Shown here: one piece after another, positions 26,138 to 34,853 of the stretch
How positions within the stretch are numbered: position 1 is the stretch's first letter
Layout: the number at the start of each line of letters is the position of its first letter
Origin: Gemmatimonadota bacterium
Lineage (GTDB): Bacteria; Gemmatimonadota; Gemmatimonadetes; Gemmatimonadales; Gemmatimonadaceae
Length of the DNA stretch: 64,000 nt
NCBI GenBank assembly: GCA_020161135.1
Contig: JAIUOB010000002.1
Span: 62,001-126,000 of the forward strand
Direction of reading: 5' to 3'
Made by a program: the position numbers and the translations under genes
The notes under the pieces: generated by a model
The model's database searches: none
Told to the model about the DNA's origin: nothing
Seen by the model: only the letters and a program-made list of their open reading frames with translations

Positions 26138-27241
26138 ATGACTGACATCGGCCTCGCCCGCGTCGGCAGTGTCGACGCGCTCGCCGACACCATCCGTCAT
26201 GCGGCCGCGCACGACGCCCCGCTGCGCCTGGTGGGCAGCGGCACGTGGCTGCACGGGGGTAGCCCCTTCGACGGGCGCTCGCGCCTGTCGCTGCGCGCGC
26301 TCGCGGGCGTGGTGCACTACGAGCCCGGCGATCTCGTCGTCACCGCCTACGCCGGCACCACCTTGGCCGAACTCGACGCGATCACGCGGGCGCACGGCCA
26401 GATGCTGGCGATCGCGCCGTACGGGTCACCCGAGAGCACGCTGGGCGCGGTCGTCGCGACGGGCACGCACGCACCACTCGCCTTTGGCGACTTGCAGGTG
26501 CGCGACCTCGTCTTGGGCCTCGCCAGCGTGACCGGCACCGGTGAGCACATCCGCGCCGGCGGACGCGTCGTGAAGAACGTCGCGGGGTTCGACCTCGTGC
26601 GGCTGCAGGTGGGCGCGTGGGGCACGCTCGGCGCCATCACGGAAGTCACGCTGCGACTGCACGCGGTGCCCGACGTCGACCGCGTGGTGGTGGGCACATC
26701 GACGAGGCCGGCGGCCACACTGCTGGCGGCGCTGGTCGAGAATCGCGCGCCCATTCCCATGCTCGTGGTGCGCACGCCGGGGAGCGAACGACAGATCTGG
26801 GCGCGCATCAGCGGCAACCCGGCGCGTGCGGCAGCCCTGGAAGCGCATCTCGCGCAACTCGGCGTCGCCGCGCTGCACCCCGTCACCGACGTGCGCCCCT
26901 TGCACGTCGTGCCCGACGGGGCGCGCATCCTGCGCGTGCGCGCGCCGCGCGCGCACGCCGCCGCCCTGCTTGATGCGCTCGAGGCGCGCTACCCGCATGC
27001 CACGCTGGCCTGGGACCCGGTGCGCGGAACCGCGCGCGTGATCCTGCCGGCCGACCTCACGCACGGCGTGCTCGACGGCGACGCCGAGGCACAGGCACTC
27101 AGTACGCAGTGTGGTGGCACGACCGTCGCGGTCGCGATCGACCAGGGGCGCGCCACGGTGCGGCGGCGCACACCGCTCGAGCAGCGCGTCAAGCACGCGC
27201 TCGACCCGCGCGACATCCTCAATCGTCTCGGAACACCGTGA
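26138..27241 (+). CDS. glcE: Glycolate oxidase subunit GlcE (FAD-binding)
   Basis: 367 residues. A shorter, divergent PCMH FAD-binding domain: LRLVGSGTWLHGG corresponds to the FAD loop, followed by YGSPESTLGAVVATGTHAPLAFGDLQVRDLVLGL and GGRVVKNVAGFDLVRLQVGAWGTLGAITEVTLRL, characteristic GlcE blocks. It lacks the long FAD-oxidase C-terminal region of GlcD, as expected. It starts 18 bp after glcD, and its TGA overlaps the GTG proposed for glcF. Together the three subunits form a membrane-associated glycolate dehydrogenase feeding electrons to quinones. Confidence 0.93.
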   Translation: MTDIGLARVGSVDALADTIRHAAAHDAPLRLVGSGTWLHGGSPFDGRSRLSLRALAGVVHYEPGDLVVTAYAGTTLAELDAITRAHGQMLAIAPYGSPESTLGAVVATGTHAPLAFGDLQVRDLVLGLASVTGTGEHIRAGGRVVKNVAGFDLVRLQVGAWGTLGAITEVTLRLHAVPDVDRVVVGTSTRPAATLLAALVENRAPIPMLVVRTPGSERQIWARISGNPARAAALEAHLAQLGVAALHPVTDVRPLHVVPDGARILRVRAPRAHAAALLDALEARYPHATLAWDPVRGTARVILPADLTHGVLDGDAEAQALSTQCGGTTVAVAIDQGRATVRRRTPLEQRVKHALDPRDILNRLGTP

Positions 27242-28644
27242 CTCCTGCTGCGCAGCACATGACCTCCTCGACGACACATCCACAGGCGGCGGACGCGCAC
27301 GCGTCGGCCGACGCGGGACACCTGCTGGCGCCGGCGCATCGCTGCGCGCTGCCCGGCACACCCCTCGCCGAGGCGTCGGCGGGACTCGACGCGTGTGTGC
27401 ATTGCGGATTCTGCCTGCAGGCGTGTCCCACGTATGTGAACCTCGAGGACGAGGCCGACTCGCCGCGCGGACGTCTCGTCCTCATGCGTCGCCTGCTCGA
27501 TGGCGACATTCCGCTGGACGATCCGTCGGTCGGCACGCACATCGACCGGTGCCTCGGTTGCCGCGGCTGCGAGACGGCGTGCCCCTCGGGCGTGCCGTAC
27601 GGCGAGCTGCTCGAGGCCACACGGGCGACCATGGCGACCGTGCGCGGACGCCCCTTCGTGGCGCGCCTCGTATTGGGTCTGTTCCGTCGGCATCAGCTCC
27701 TGCACGCGATGCTCGCGGGCGCGCGCCTCCTGCGCGCGACCGGTGTGCCGTCGCTGCTGGCCCGCATCCTCCCCGAACGGCTCGCGTTTCCGTTCGCGAT
27801 GCTCGCGTCGACGGCCCCCGTGCCCGAACTGCGTGTCCGCGGCGCCTCCCGCGTCCCGCCAGCGCCTGGCGGAACGCCCGCCGCCCCGGGCGCCCCGCGC
27901 ACGGCGACGCTCCTCACGGGCTGCGTCATGGACGGCCTGTTCGGTCATGTGCACGACGCCACCACGCACGCGTTGACGCACAACGGCGTCACGGTGCGCG
28001 CGACGCCCGCCCAGCGCTGCTGCGGTGCGCTGCATGCGCATGCCGGTGATCTCGAGGGCGCGCGGGCGCTCGCGCGCGAGAACATCGCCGCCTTCGAGCG
28101 CACGGACGCCGACGTCATCGTGGTCAACTCGGCCGGCTGCGGCGCCATGATCAAGCAGTATCCGCACCTGCTGCACAGCGACAGCGGCTGGGCACCCCGC
28201 GCCGAGCGCCTCGCGGCGCGGGTGCGCGATGTGAGTGAAGCACTCGTGGCGCTGGGCCCGGTGCGAGGGACCCGTCCGGTGGCGCTGCGCGTCACCCACG
28301 ATCCACCCTGTCATCAACTGCACGCGCAGCGCATCGCGCGAGAGCCGCTCGCGATGCTCGACGCGGTGCCCGCCCTCACGCGCCTGCCACTCGAGGATGC
28401 CGACCAGTGCTGCGGCGCGGCCGGCATCTACAACCTCATCGAGCCCGACACCTCCGACGCCGTGCTCGCACCGAAGCTGGCGCGCATTCGCGCGACGGGC
28501 GCCGCCTTCGTGGCCACTGGCAATCCGGGGTGCCTCATGCAACTCGGCGGTGGCCTCATGCGTGCCGGCGCGTCGGTACGCGCGGTGCACCCCGTGGAAC
28601 TGCTGGCCGCCTCGTACGACAGCACGGCGGCGCCGCGCTCATGA
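27238..28644 (+). CDS. glcF: Glycolate oxidase iron-sulfur subunit GlcF
   Basis: 468 residues from GTG 27238 (GTGA overlap with glcE); ATG 27259 is the alternative. Two 4Fe-4S ferredoxin motifs lie near the N terminus: CVHCGFCLQACP and RCLGCRGCETACP. Two CCG-domain signatures typical of heterodisulfide-reductase-like subunits follow: RCCGALHAHAG and QCCGAAGIYN. It carries electrons from GlcD/GlcE to the membrane. The stop TGA is overlapped by the first ATG of the 14-bp tandem array downstream, so ribosomes finishing glcF can step into that array. Confidence 0.95.
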   Translation: MTPAAQHMTSSTTHPQAADAHASADAGHLLAPAHRCALPGTPLAEASAGLDACVHCGFCLQACPTYVNLEDEADSPRGRLVLMRRLLDGDIPLDDPSVGTHIDRCLGCRGCETACPSGVPYGELLEATRATMATVRGRPFVARLVLGLFRRHQLLHAMLAGARLLRATGVPSLLARILPERLAFPFAMLASTAPVPELRVRGASRVPPAPGGTPAAPGAPRTATLLTGCVMDGLFGHVHDATTHALTHNGVTVRATPAQRCCGALHAHAGDLEGARALARENIAAFERTDADVIVVNSAGCGAMIKQYPHLLHSDSGWAPRAERLAARVRDVSEALVALGPVRGTRPVALRVTHDPPCHQLHAQRIAREPLAMLDAVPALTRLPLEDADQCCGAAGIYNLIEPDTSDAVLAPKLARIRATGAAFVATGNPGCLMQLGGGLMRAGASVRAVHPVELLAASYDSTAAPRS

Positions 28645-28714
28645 GCGCGACCACGTGAGCGCGACCACGTGAGCGCGACCACATGAGCGCGACCACATGA
28701 GCGCGACCACGTGA
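28641..28714 (+). repeat. 14-bp tandem array forming a chain of five-codon minicistrons
   Basis: Five copies of RTGAGCGCGACCAC (R = A or G) start at 28641, 28655, 28669, 28683 and 28697; a sixth, diverged copy at 28711 is the start of the next gene. Every copy begins with ATGA or GTGA. Reading from each start gives Met-Ser-Ala-Thr-Thr and then a TGA that overlaps the start codon of the next copy. The first ATG overlaps the glcF stop. Because 14 is not a multiple of 3, successive starts change frame and no continuous protein runs through. It looks like repeated duplication of a stop-start coupling junction. Confidence 0.9.
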
Positions 28715-29352
28715 ACGCGATCGCGCCCGGCGCCCCGCCGCGCGCACTCATTGTCGCCGTGGACGGGGCGCTGGCCGACACCGCCACGGCGCGCGCGAAT
28801 GCCGTGCTGACTGCGGCCCTCGCCGCTGCGGGTGACCGCGCGATGCCGCCGGTGCGCGCGGAACTCGTGACGGGAGCGCTGCGCGGACGACCGATGCACG
28901 AAGCGGTCGAGCTGCTGTGGCCCGCCGTGGTGGAGCACGACCCGACCCGCCTCACGCTCGTCGCGCTCGAGGCCGAGCGCCTGCTGACCGAGTCCCTGCG
29001 CGTCGGACAGGGGGTGCGCATCGATCGCGCGTTGCAGCAGCGCGTGCTCGACGCGCTCGCAGGGGGCACGCGCGTGGTGCTGCGCAGCGACAGCGCGCGC
29101 AGCGGTGTGGAAGCCCTCCTCGCACACAGTGCGCTGGCGGGGCAGCCCTTCACACTCCTCTGTGCCGACGATCGGACCGCCACGCAACATTCCGGCCCCG
29201 TGGCCGAGCGCACATGGCAGACCATCGACCGTCGCCTCCAGGGGCTCGACATTCCCGCCGCCGCGCGCCTCGCCATCGAGGCCACGCACGAGGTCGCTGC
29301 CATCGCGCGGGCGTTCGCTGCCCATGTCGAGGTGTGGACCGCATCACAATGA
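28711..29352 (+). CDS. Degenerate HAD-superfamily protein
   Basis: 213 residues from GTG 28711, the last start of the 14-bp array. Motif I reads LIVAVDGALADT: the position of the nucleophilic Asp (first D of DxDGT) is Ala, and the Thr is Ala. A motif-II-like strand RVVLRSDSARSGVEALL and a final acidic stretch LLCADDRT are still recognisable. The overall length and helical cap resemble phosphoglycolate phosphatase-like HADs. With the nucleophile missing it is probably not a phosphatase, and may bind a ligand or partner. It follows glcDEF in the same direction and may serve that system. Function unknown. Confidence 0.8.
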   Translation: MNAIAPGAPPRALIVAVDGALADTATARANAVLTAALAAAGDRAMPPVRAELVTGALRGRPMHEAVELLWPAVVEHDPTRLTLVALEAERLLTESLRVGQGVRIDRALQQRVLDALAGGTRVVLRSDSARSGVEALLAHSALAGQPFTLLCADDRTATQHSGPVAERTWQTIDRRLQGLDIPAAARLAIEATHEVAAIARAFAAHVEVWTASQ

Positions 29353-29438
29353 ACGACAGCGGGCCCGACGGAGTTGGAGCGCCCTGTTCGGTCCGTTAGC
29401 TTCGCGAAGGAACATCCCGCTGCCCGACCGCTGCAGCA

Positions 29439-30578
29439 TTGCGTGCCGCCGTGGAATCGGCGCACCCCCAATCGTACCGTCGCGTGTCCCTCCCGATCGA
29501 CTCGTCCGCCGGCGCCCCGACGCCGCCTGCCACGCTCACGTACCCTGCCCCGCTGTCTCCCGTCGACCGCGAGGCGTACGAGACCATGCATCGCGACGCG
29601 GTGTGGTTTCCGTCGGCGATACGCTGGTGCGCCTTCCGCGGGCCCAAGGCAGCGTCGGCGCTGAACGGGCTCGTCACGAACGACGTCGAAGCGTTGCCGG
29701 TTGGACAGGGCCAGAACGCGCTGGCGCTCACGGCCAAGGGACGCCTCGTGGCCGACATGCTGGTCGCGCGCACCGAGTCCGACGAGTTCCTGCTCGCCAT
29801 GCTCCCCGACGCGCTCACGGCGTGGATGGCGCTCGTGCGCAAGTACGTGAATCCGCGACTGGCCACGATCACCGACGAGTCCGCGGAGCGGAGCACCTGG
29901 ATGGTGTTCGGTCCGCAGGCGGCGCGCGCGGTCGCGGAGCTGGGAGGCGGCGCGCACACCGTCGAGGATCTCGCGAACGTGATGGTGTCAGGACTCGGCG
30001 CGTGGCCCGTGTGGAAGCACGACCACTGGAACATCGGGCCGGCGACAGTGCGCCTCATCCGCACCCCGATGCTGCACGCCCTGCCCGGCTTCCTCATCAT
30101 CGCCGATGCGCGTGACGCCGCGCTGGTGGGCGATCTCGTCGCACGTTCGGGTCGCCCGATTGCCAATCGCCCGGTGTTCAACGTGGCGCGTATCGAAGGG
30201 GGCCGGCCGATGCTCGGCGTGGACATGGATGAGTCCACGATTCCCCAGGAAGCCAACCTCGATGCCCTGAACGCGATCTCGTTCACCAAGGGGTGCTACA
30301 CGGGGCAGGAAGTGGTGGCGCGGGTGCACTTCCGGGGGCATGTGAACCGGCACCTGCGCGGTCTCGAAGCGGCCTCCCCCATTCCGCAGGGTGCCCGGCT
30401 GCTCGACGCGGACGGACGCGATGTCGGCGACGTGCGCAGCACGGCCGAGTCGCCGCGGCGGGGCGCCATTGCGCTGGCCATGGTGCGGCGGGAGGTGGTG
30501 CCAGGTGCCACGCTGTTCGCCCAGACGCCCGAGGGGCCGCTCACCACGCGATTGGTCGCCCTGCCGTTCCCGGCGTAG
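29439..30578 (+). CDS. ygfZ: YgfZ/GcvT-fold tetrahydrofolate-binding Fe-S assembly protein
   Basis: 379 residues if it begins at TTG 29439; GTG 29484 is an alternative and the exact start is uncertain. AAGGA lies at 29407-29411. The GcvT-like fold is recognised by residues near the N terminus (WCAFRGPKAASALNGLVTNDVEALPVG) and, decisively, by the YgfZ signature FTKGCYTGQEVVARVHFRG with the conserved Cys. YgfZ supports assembly or repair of iron-sulfur enzymes using folate, and lacks aminomethyltransferase activity. It lies 86 bp after the degenerate HAD gene and ends at a strong bidirectional terminator. Confidence 0.9.
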   Translation: MRAAVESAHPQSYRRVSLPIDSSAGAPTPPATLTYPAPLSPVDREAYETMHRDAVWFPSAIRWCAFRGPKAASALNGLVTNDVEALPVGQGQNALALTAKGRLVADMLVARTESDEFLLAMLPDALTAWMALVRKYVNPRLATITDESAERSTWMVFGPQAARAVAELGGGAHTVEDLANVMVSGLGAWPVWKHDHWNIGPATVRLIRTPMLHALPGFLIIADARDAALVGDLVARSGRPIANRPVFNVARIEGGRPMLGVDMDESTIPQEANLDALNAISFTKGCYTGQEVVARVHFRGHVNRHLRGLEAASPIPQGARLLDADGRDVGDVRSTAESPRRGAIALAMVRREVVPGATLFAQTPEGPLTTRLVALPFPA

Positions 30579-30605
30579 GCGGACGGCCTGGGGGGGGCAG
30601 ACGCA

Positions 30606-30637
30606 AAACGGGGAGCACCGAATGGTGCTCCCCGTTT
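30606..30637. terminator. Bidirectional rho-independent terminator
   Basis: A perfect 14-bp stem, AAACGGGGAGCACC (30606-30619) with GGTGCTCCCCGTTT (30624-30637), and a GAAT loop. It lies between the convergent ygfZ-like gene and the small lipoprotein gene. A/T tracts on both sides suit either direction. Confidence 0.9.
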
Positions 30638-30655
30638 GTGCAACGAGCCGAAAGC

Positions 30656-30850
30656 TTAGTGCTTGGTCGTGTCGGCGGCCGGGGCAGCCATCGCGCCCGA
30701 GTCAGGCTTGGCGGCCGAGTCCGTCATGGCCGGCGCGGCCTCCGGGGCCGGCGCGGCGGCGGCGGCCGACGAATCCGTGGCGGCGGGCTTTTCCGAGGAC
30801 GAGCAGGCGGCGAGCACAATGGCTGCCGCAACGAACGCGATGCGCTTCAT
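30656..30850 (-). CDS. Small Ala/Pro/Asp-rich lipoprotein
   Basis: 64 residues from ATG 30850. Signal MKRIAFVAAAIVLAAC has lipobox VLAAC with Cys 16, followed by SSSE. The mature part is low-complexity, rich in Ala, Pro, Ser and Asp, and has no fold signature. It is monocistronic: its own near-consensus promoter (TTGACA-16-TAGATT) upstream and a strong terminator downstream suggest high expression. Small abundant lipoproteins can act as envelope spacers, but nothing here proves a role. The long Ala-rich composition is unlikely to be artefactual given the promoter and terminator. Confidence 0.8.
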   Translation of the reverse strand: MKRIAFVAAAIVLAACSSSEKPAATDSSAAAAAPAPEAAPAMTDSAAKPDSGAMAAPAADTTKH

Positions 30851-31180
30851 GTGGAGGACTCCAACGGTGCGGTGAGTGCGCCGTGCGTCCAGAAAGCGCA
30901 CGGCCCCCCCGGCAGGGTGCCGACGGGGAACTTTCGAGCATCGGCAATCTACGGTGACCGTCGGGGCTGTCAAGAGTGCGACTCTTCGGTCAGAGACGCG
31001 GAAGCGCTTGGGGTGTAATGGTTTTCGTGTCGTTGGCACACAGACGATCGGCTCGGGCACCGATCGAGGCCGTCCTGCGCTCATCCTTCAGTATCCCCTG
31101 CGTATGCCATACCCTGTGGGTGTCCCCGCGCGCCGTCCGGACTGCCCCGGAGACGCCCCACGCCTCTGACTTCCTCATCC
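30851..31180. other. Intergenic region between lipoprotein and AAA ATPase genes
   Basis: 330 bp. It holds the reverse-strand lipoprotein promoter at 30946-30973. The forward AAA gene must also be driven from here, but I see no convincing -35/-10 pair; a TATGCC-type hexamer near 31100 is the weak best candidate. No ORF or RNA gene is evident. Confidence 0.5.
30946..30973 (-). promoter_or_regulatory. Sigma-70 promoter of the small lipoprotein gene
   Basis: On the reverse strand, TTGACA (30973-30968) is followed by a 16-base spacer and TAGATT (30951-30946). The -35 hexamer is perfect. It predicts a leader of about 90 bases before ATG 30850. Confidence 0.7.
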
Positions 31181-32632
31181 GTGTCCAGACTGCCCGACAC
31201 CCTCGGCGCGCTCCGCCGCTCCGGCTATGCCCAGCATCGTGCCCGCTCCGTCAAGGATGAGCTGCGCCGTAACCTCATCGCGCGCCTGCAGGACGGGGGC
31301 CCCCTGTTCCGCGGTGTCCTCGGGTACGAGGACACCGTCATGCCGCAGGTCGTCAACGCGCTCCTCGCGCGCCACAACTTCATCCTCCTGGGTCTCCGGG
31401 GGCAGGCCAAGTCGCGCATCCTGCGCGCGCTGATCACGCTCCTCGACGAAGCCATGCCGGTCATCGCCGGCAGCGAGATCAACGACGACCCGTTCCACCC
31501 GATCAGCAAGTACGGCCGCCTGCTCGTCGAGGAGCATGGCGACGACACGCCCGTCGCGTGGGTGCCGCGCGAGCAGCGCTACGTCGAGAAGCTCGCCACC
31601 CCCGACGTGACCGTCGCCGACATCATCGGCGATGTCGACCCGATCAAGGCCGCACGCGGCGGCCACGTGCTGAGCGACGAGCTGACCATCCACTACGGCA
31701 TGCTGCCGCGCGCCAACCGCGGCATCTTCGCGCTCAACGAACTCCCCGACCTCGCCGGCAAGGTGCAAGTGGGGCTCTTCAACATCATGCAGGAGGGCGA
31801 CGTCCAGATCAAAGGCTATCCGGTGCGCCTGCCCCTCGATGTGCTGCTCTGCTTCACCGCGAATCCCGAGGACTACACCGCCCGCGGCAAGATCATCACG
31901 CCACTCAAGGATCGCATCGGCAGCGAGATCATCACGCACTATCCCGAGAGCGTGGCCCTCGGCGTCTCGATCACGCGCCAGGAGGCGTGGACGCGGCGCG
32001 ACGATGGCGTGACCGTGCGTGTGCCCGAGCTCATCGAGGAAGTCGTCGAGCGCATCGCCTTCGAGGCCCGCGATGACCGTCGCGTCGACAAGCGGTCGGG
32101 CGTGTCGCAGCGCATGCCCATCAGCGCGATGGAGAACGTCGTCTCCAACGCCGAGCAGCGCGCGCTGCGCAACGGCGACAGCGAGGCCGTGCCGCGGGTG
32201 GCCGATGTGTACGCCGCGCTGCCCGCCATCACCGGCAAGATCGAGCTGGAGTACGAGGGTGAGCTCGTGGGCGGGGCGGCGATCGCGCGCGAGCTCATTC
32301 GTCGCGCCTGCGATGCGACCCTGCGCGACCGCACCGGCGACCTCGACACCGACGAGATCGTGATGTGGTTCGATCACGGCAGCGCGCTGCAGGTGTCCGA
32401 CGACACCGCCCTGCCGCTCGTGCGTCAGGGGTTCGACCTGGTGCCGGGACTCGTCTCGATGGTGACCGCACTGGGGCTCGCAAAGCGCGATGACGACGCG
32501 ATGATCGTCGTGGCGTGCGAGCTGGTGCTGGAGGCGCTCGTCGCGCGCCGCAAGCTGTCGCGCACCGATGCCGGCACCTACGCGCGCGCCGAGCGCGAGA
32601 CGCGCCGGCGCCCGGGGTCCCACGAGCTGTAG
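31181..32632 (+). CDS. MoxR/magnesium-chelatase-like AAA ATPase
   Basis: 483 residues with a GTG start. Residues about 40-330 resemble ChlI/MoxR AAA modules: [38 protein letters not shown] contains the P-loop region, [53 protein letters not shown] holds Walker B, the presensor insert and sensor 1. The P loop reads GLRGQAKS, with Ala where GxxxxGKS has Gly. MoxR-type ATPases remodel partner proteins with VWA-domain cofactors; the likely partner is the VWA protein at 42187, unusually about 10 kb away. It is too long and diverged to be a bacteriochlorophyll BchI subunit. Substrate unknown. Confidence 0.9.
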   Translation: MSRLPDTLGALRRSGYAQHRARSVKDELRRNLIARLQDGGPLFRGVLGYEDTVMPQVVNALLARHNFILLGLRGQAKSRILRALITLLDEAMPVIAGSEINDDPFHPISKYGRLLVEEHGDDTPVAWVPREQRYVEKLATPDVTVADIIGDVDPIKAARGGHVLSDELTIHYGMLPRANRGIFALNELPDLAGKVQVGLFNIMQEGDVQIKGYPVRLPLDVLLCFTANPEDYTARGKIITPLKDRIGSEIITHYPESVALGVSITRQEAWTRRDDGVTVRVPELIEEVVERIAFEARDDRRVDKRSGVSQRMPISAMENVVSNAEQRALRNGDSEAVPRVADVYAALPAITGKIELEYEGELVGGAAIARELIRRACDATLRDRTGDLDTDEIVMWFDHGSALQVSDDTALPLVRQGFDLVPGLVSMVTALGLAKRDDDAMIVVACELVLEALVARRKLSRTDAGTYARAERETRRRPGSHEL

Positions 32633-32733
32633 ACGCACCGTCCGGCGCCCGACCGCCACGACCGGCGGTCCGGCGCCGCGTCGGCGGTCCATCGTTCATC
32701 GGTCCTTAAGGTCGTCGCTGGCATGTTGACGGA

Positions 32734-34821
32734 ATGCGTTTCTTCCCCGTCCTGTCCCTCGGCGCGGCCGGCCTGGCGGTAGTCGCCCCCCTTGCGGCTC
32801 AGCAAACGTCGTCGCGCGACTCCAGCGCCCAGAAGATCGAAGGCGTCAGCGTGCGCGGCGCGCGCGCGGCGTCCGTGATTGGCGGCGCGTCGGCGGTCAC
32901 GCTGCGGATCGATTCCCTGCCGGTGCGCCTCAACCCGGCGCCGATGCTGGCCGACGTGCTGCGCCAGTCGAACTTCGTGCTCGTGCGGCAGAACTCCCGC
33001 GGGGAGAACGAGCTCGCGGTGCGCGGCTCGGACTCCCGGCAGGCCGCCGTGCTCTTCGACGGCCTGCCGCTCTCCGTCGGCTGGGATTCCCGCACCGACC
33101 CGTCCCTCATCCCGACGACCGGTATCGAGCAGGTGACAGTGGTGCGCGGGCTCGGCACCGTCCTCGGCGGTGTGAACTCGCTGGGCGGCGTGATCCGCCT
33201 CGACCTCAATGACGCGTCGTCGGCACCGTCCAAGGCGTTGCAGTTGGGCACCGGATTCGACCAGTACGCCTCGCGTGTGCTTTCGGCCAGCGGCAGCGCG
33301 CCTGTCTCGATGCCCGGGGGCACGCTCCGAGTGCGCGGGGGCATCACGCAGCGTCAGCGCGACGGCTTTGCGCTCCCCGGCGGCAGCCCGGGGAACGGCG
33401 TCGCGGGTGGCACCGCCGACCCTGGCGATGCCGACGACGCCAACCTGCGCACCAACACCGATCTCACGCAGCTCGACGGCTTCGGCGCGCTGCGCTATGA
33501 CCATCGCAGCGGCGCCTACCTCGGCTTCACGGCGACCGCGTACGACGCGGAGCGCGGCGTCGCCCCCGAACAGCACCTCAGCGCGCCGCGTTACTGGCGC
33601 TACCCCAAGCAGACCCGCTCGCTGCTGGTGGCGTCGCTCGGCACGGGCTCGCGGGCCACACCGCTCGGTCGGGGCGCCGTGAGCGCCAGCGCTGGACGCA
33701 CGACGCAGGAAGTCCAGATCGACGCGTTCACGAATCGGACGTACAGCGCGCTCTCCACGCGCGAGCTGGGCGACGAGACCAGTGAGATGTATCGCGTCGA
33801 GGCGTCGCACTCGCTTGTGAGGGCGGCGCAGCTGCGGGTCGCCGGTTCGGCAAGTCGGGTGCAGTACGATGAGACGCTCGACGCGCAGCTCGCCACCGCG
33901 CGTCCGACGCGTTACGAGCAGCGCATGTCGAGCATCGGTGCTGAGGTCGACGTGCCGCTGTTCAGCCGGCTGCTGCTCAGCGGGGGCGTCACGCAGGACC
34001 AGTCGAGCACGCCGCAAACCGGCGCCCGCACGTCGCTGGGCGAGCTCACACGGACCGGCTGGCGCGTGGGCTCCACGCTGCTCGCCGCCGACGGGGTGCG
34101 CCTTCACGCTTCCGCCAGCCAGCGCGCGCGTTTCGCGGCCCTGCGTGAGCTCTACAGTGGAGCACTCAACCGCTTCAGCCCGAACCCTGACCTCAAGCCC
34201 GAACAGCTACTGGGCATCGAAGCCGGTGTCACGCTCGATGGCGGCTGGTTCGCGACGCAGGGGCTGCAACTGCAGGCGGTGGGCTTCCGCCATCGGCTCG
34301 ATGACGCCGTCATCCGCATCACGCTGCCGAACCGCCTGTTCCGTCGCATCAATCGCGACGAAATCAGGAGCGGCGGCGTGGAGCTGCTCGCGCAGTGGAC
34401 CCCCACCACCTTGGGGGGCGCGTCCATCACCGCCGACGCCACGCTGCAGAAAGTCCGCGTCTACGACCAGACCATCACCGGCAACGCCAACAACGAACGT
34501 CGTCCGGAGCACAACCCCGAGCAACGCGCGTCGCTGTCGCTCACCTCGCCGGCCATCCTGGGCGCACATGCCAGCTTGATGGGCCGCTACACGGGCGTGC
34601 AGTATTGCCAGCACCCCGATCTGGGTCGCCAGGTCGAACTTGCCGCGCAGAGCACCGCCGACGCCGCTGTGACGCGTGCCTTCCGGGTGCGGAACGGCGG
34701 TCTGCTGCAGCGGCTCACGGCCGTGCTCGCGCTCGACAACATCGCCGACCGCACGGCCTACGATCAGTGCGGCTTGCCGCAGCCCGGCCGTACGCTGCGC
34801 TTCGGTCTCACGCTGCACTGA
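32734..34821 (+). CDS. TonB-dependent outer-membrane receptor
   Basis: 695 residues. The signal peptide ends near PLAAQ-Q (residues 1-22). The plug domain covers about 40-160: LADVLRQSNFVLVRQNSRGENELAVRGSDSRQAAVLFDGLPLSVGW, then IEQVTVVRGLGTVLGGVNSLGGVIRLD. The rest is an antiparallel barrel with alternating hydrophobic strands and large loops; the terminal residues are RFGLTLH rather than Phe-ending. Such receptors import siderophores, cobalamin, metal chelates or glycans with TonB energy. A cobalamin adenosyltransferase and feo genes occur in the window, but no substrate can be assigned. Monocistronic, ending at a hairpin shared with the next, convergent operon. Confidence 0.93.
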   Translation: MRFFPVLSLGAAGLAVVAPLAAQQTSSRDSSAQKIEGVSVRGARAASVIGGASAVTLRIDSLPVRLNPAPMLADVLRQSNFVLVRQNSRGENELAVRGSDSRQAAVLFDGLPLSVGWDSRTDPSLIPTTGIEQVTVVRGLGTVLGGVNSLGGVIRLDLNDASSAPSKALQLGTGFDQYASRVLSASGSAPVSMPGGTLRVRGGITQRQRDGFALPGGSPGNGVAGGTADPGDADDANLRTNTDLTQLDGFGALRYDHRSGAYLGFTATAYDAERGVAPEQHLSAPRYWRYPKQTRSLLVASLGTGSRATPLGRGAVSASAGRTTQEVQIDAFTNRTYSALSTRELGDETSEMYRVEASHSLVRAAQLRVAGSASRVQYDETLDAQLATARPTRYEQRMSSIGAEVDVPLFSRLLLSGGVTQDQSSTPQTGARTSLGELTRTGWRVGSTLLAADGVRLHASASQRARFAALRELYSGALNRFSPNPDLKPEQLLGIEAGVTLDGGWFATQGLQLQAVGFRHRLDDAVIRITLPNRLFRRINRDEIRSGGVELLAQWTPTTLGGASITADATLQKVRVYDQTITGNANNERRPEHNPEQRASLSLTSPAILGAHASLMGRYTGVQYCQHPDLGRQVELAAQSTADAAVTRAFRVRNGGLLQRLTAVLALDNIADRTAYDQCGLPQPGRTLRFGLTLH

Positions 34822-34823
34822 GT

Positions 34824-34853
34824 GCGGTGAGCGGGACGCGGTCCGCTCACCGC
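34824..34853. terminator. GC-rich hairpin between convergent genes
   Basis: Arms GCGGTGAGCGG (34824-34834) and CCGCTCACCGC (34843-34853) pair over 11 bp, with extra AC/GT pairing near the loop. It overlaps the stop codon of the dockerin gene. There is no T tract, so termination is probable but less certain. Confidence 0.6.

Noticed and set aside
28641..28724. Possible short CRISPR-like repeat array.
   Set aside because: The 14-bp units are contiguous with no spacers, and no cas genes are nearby.
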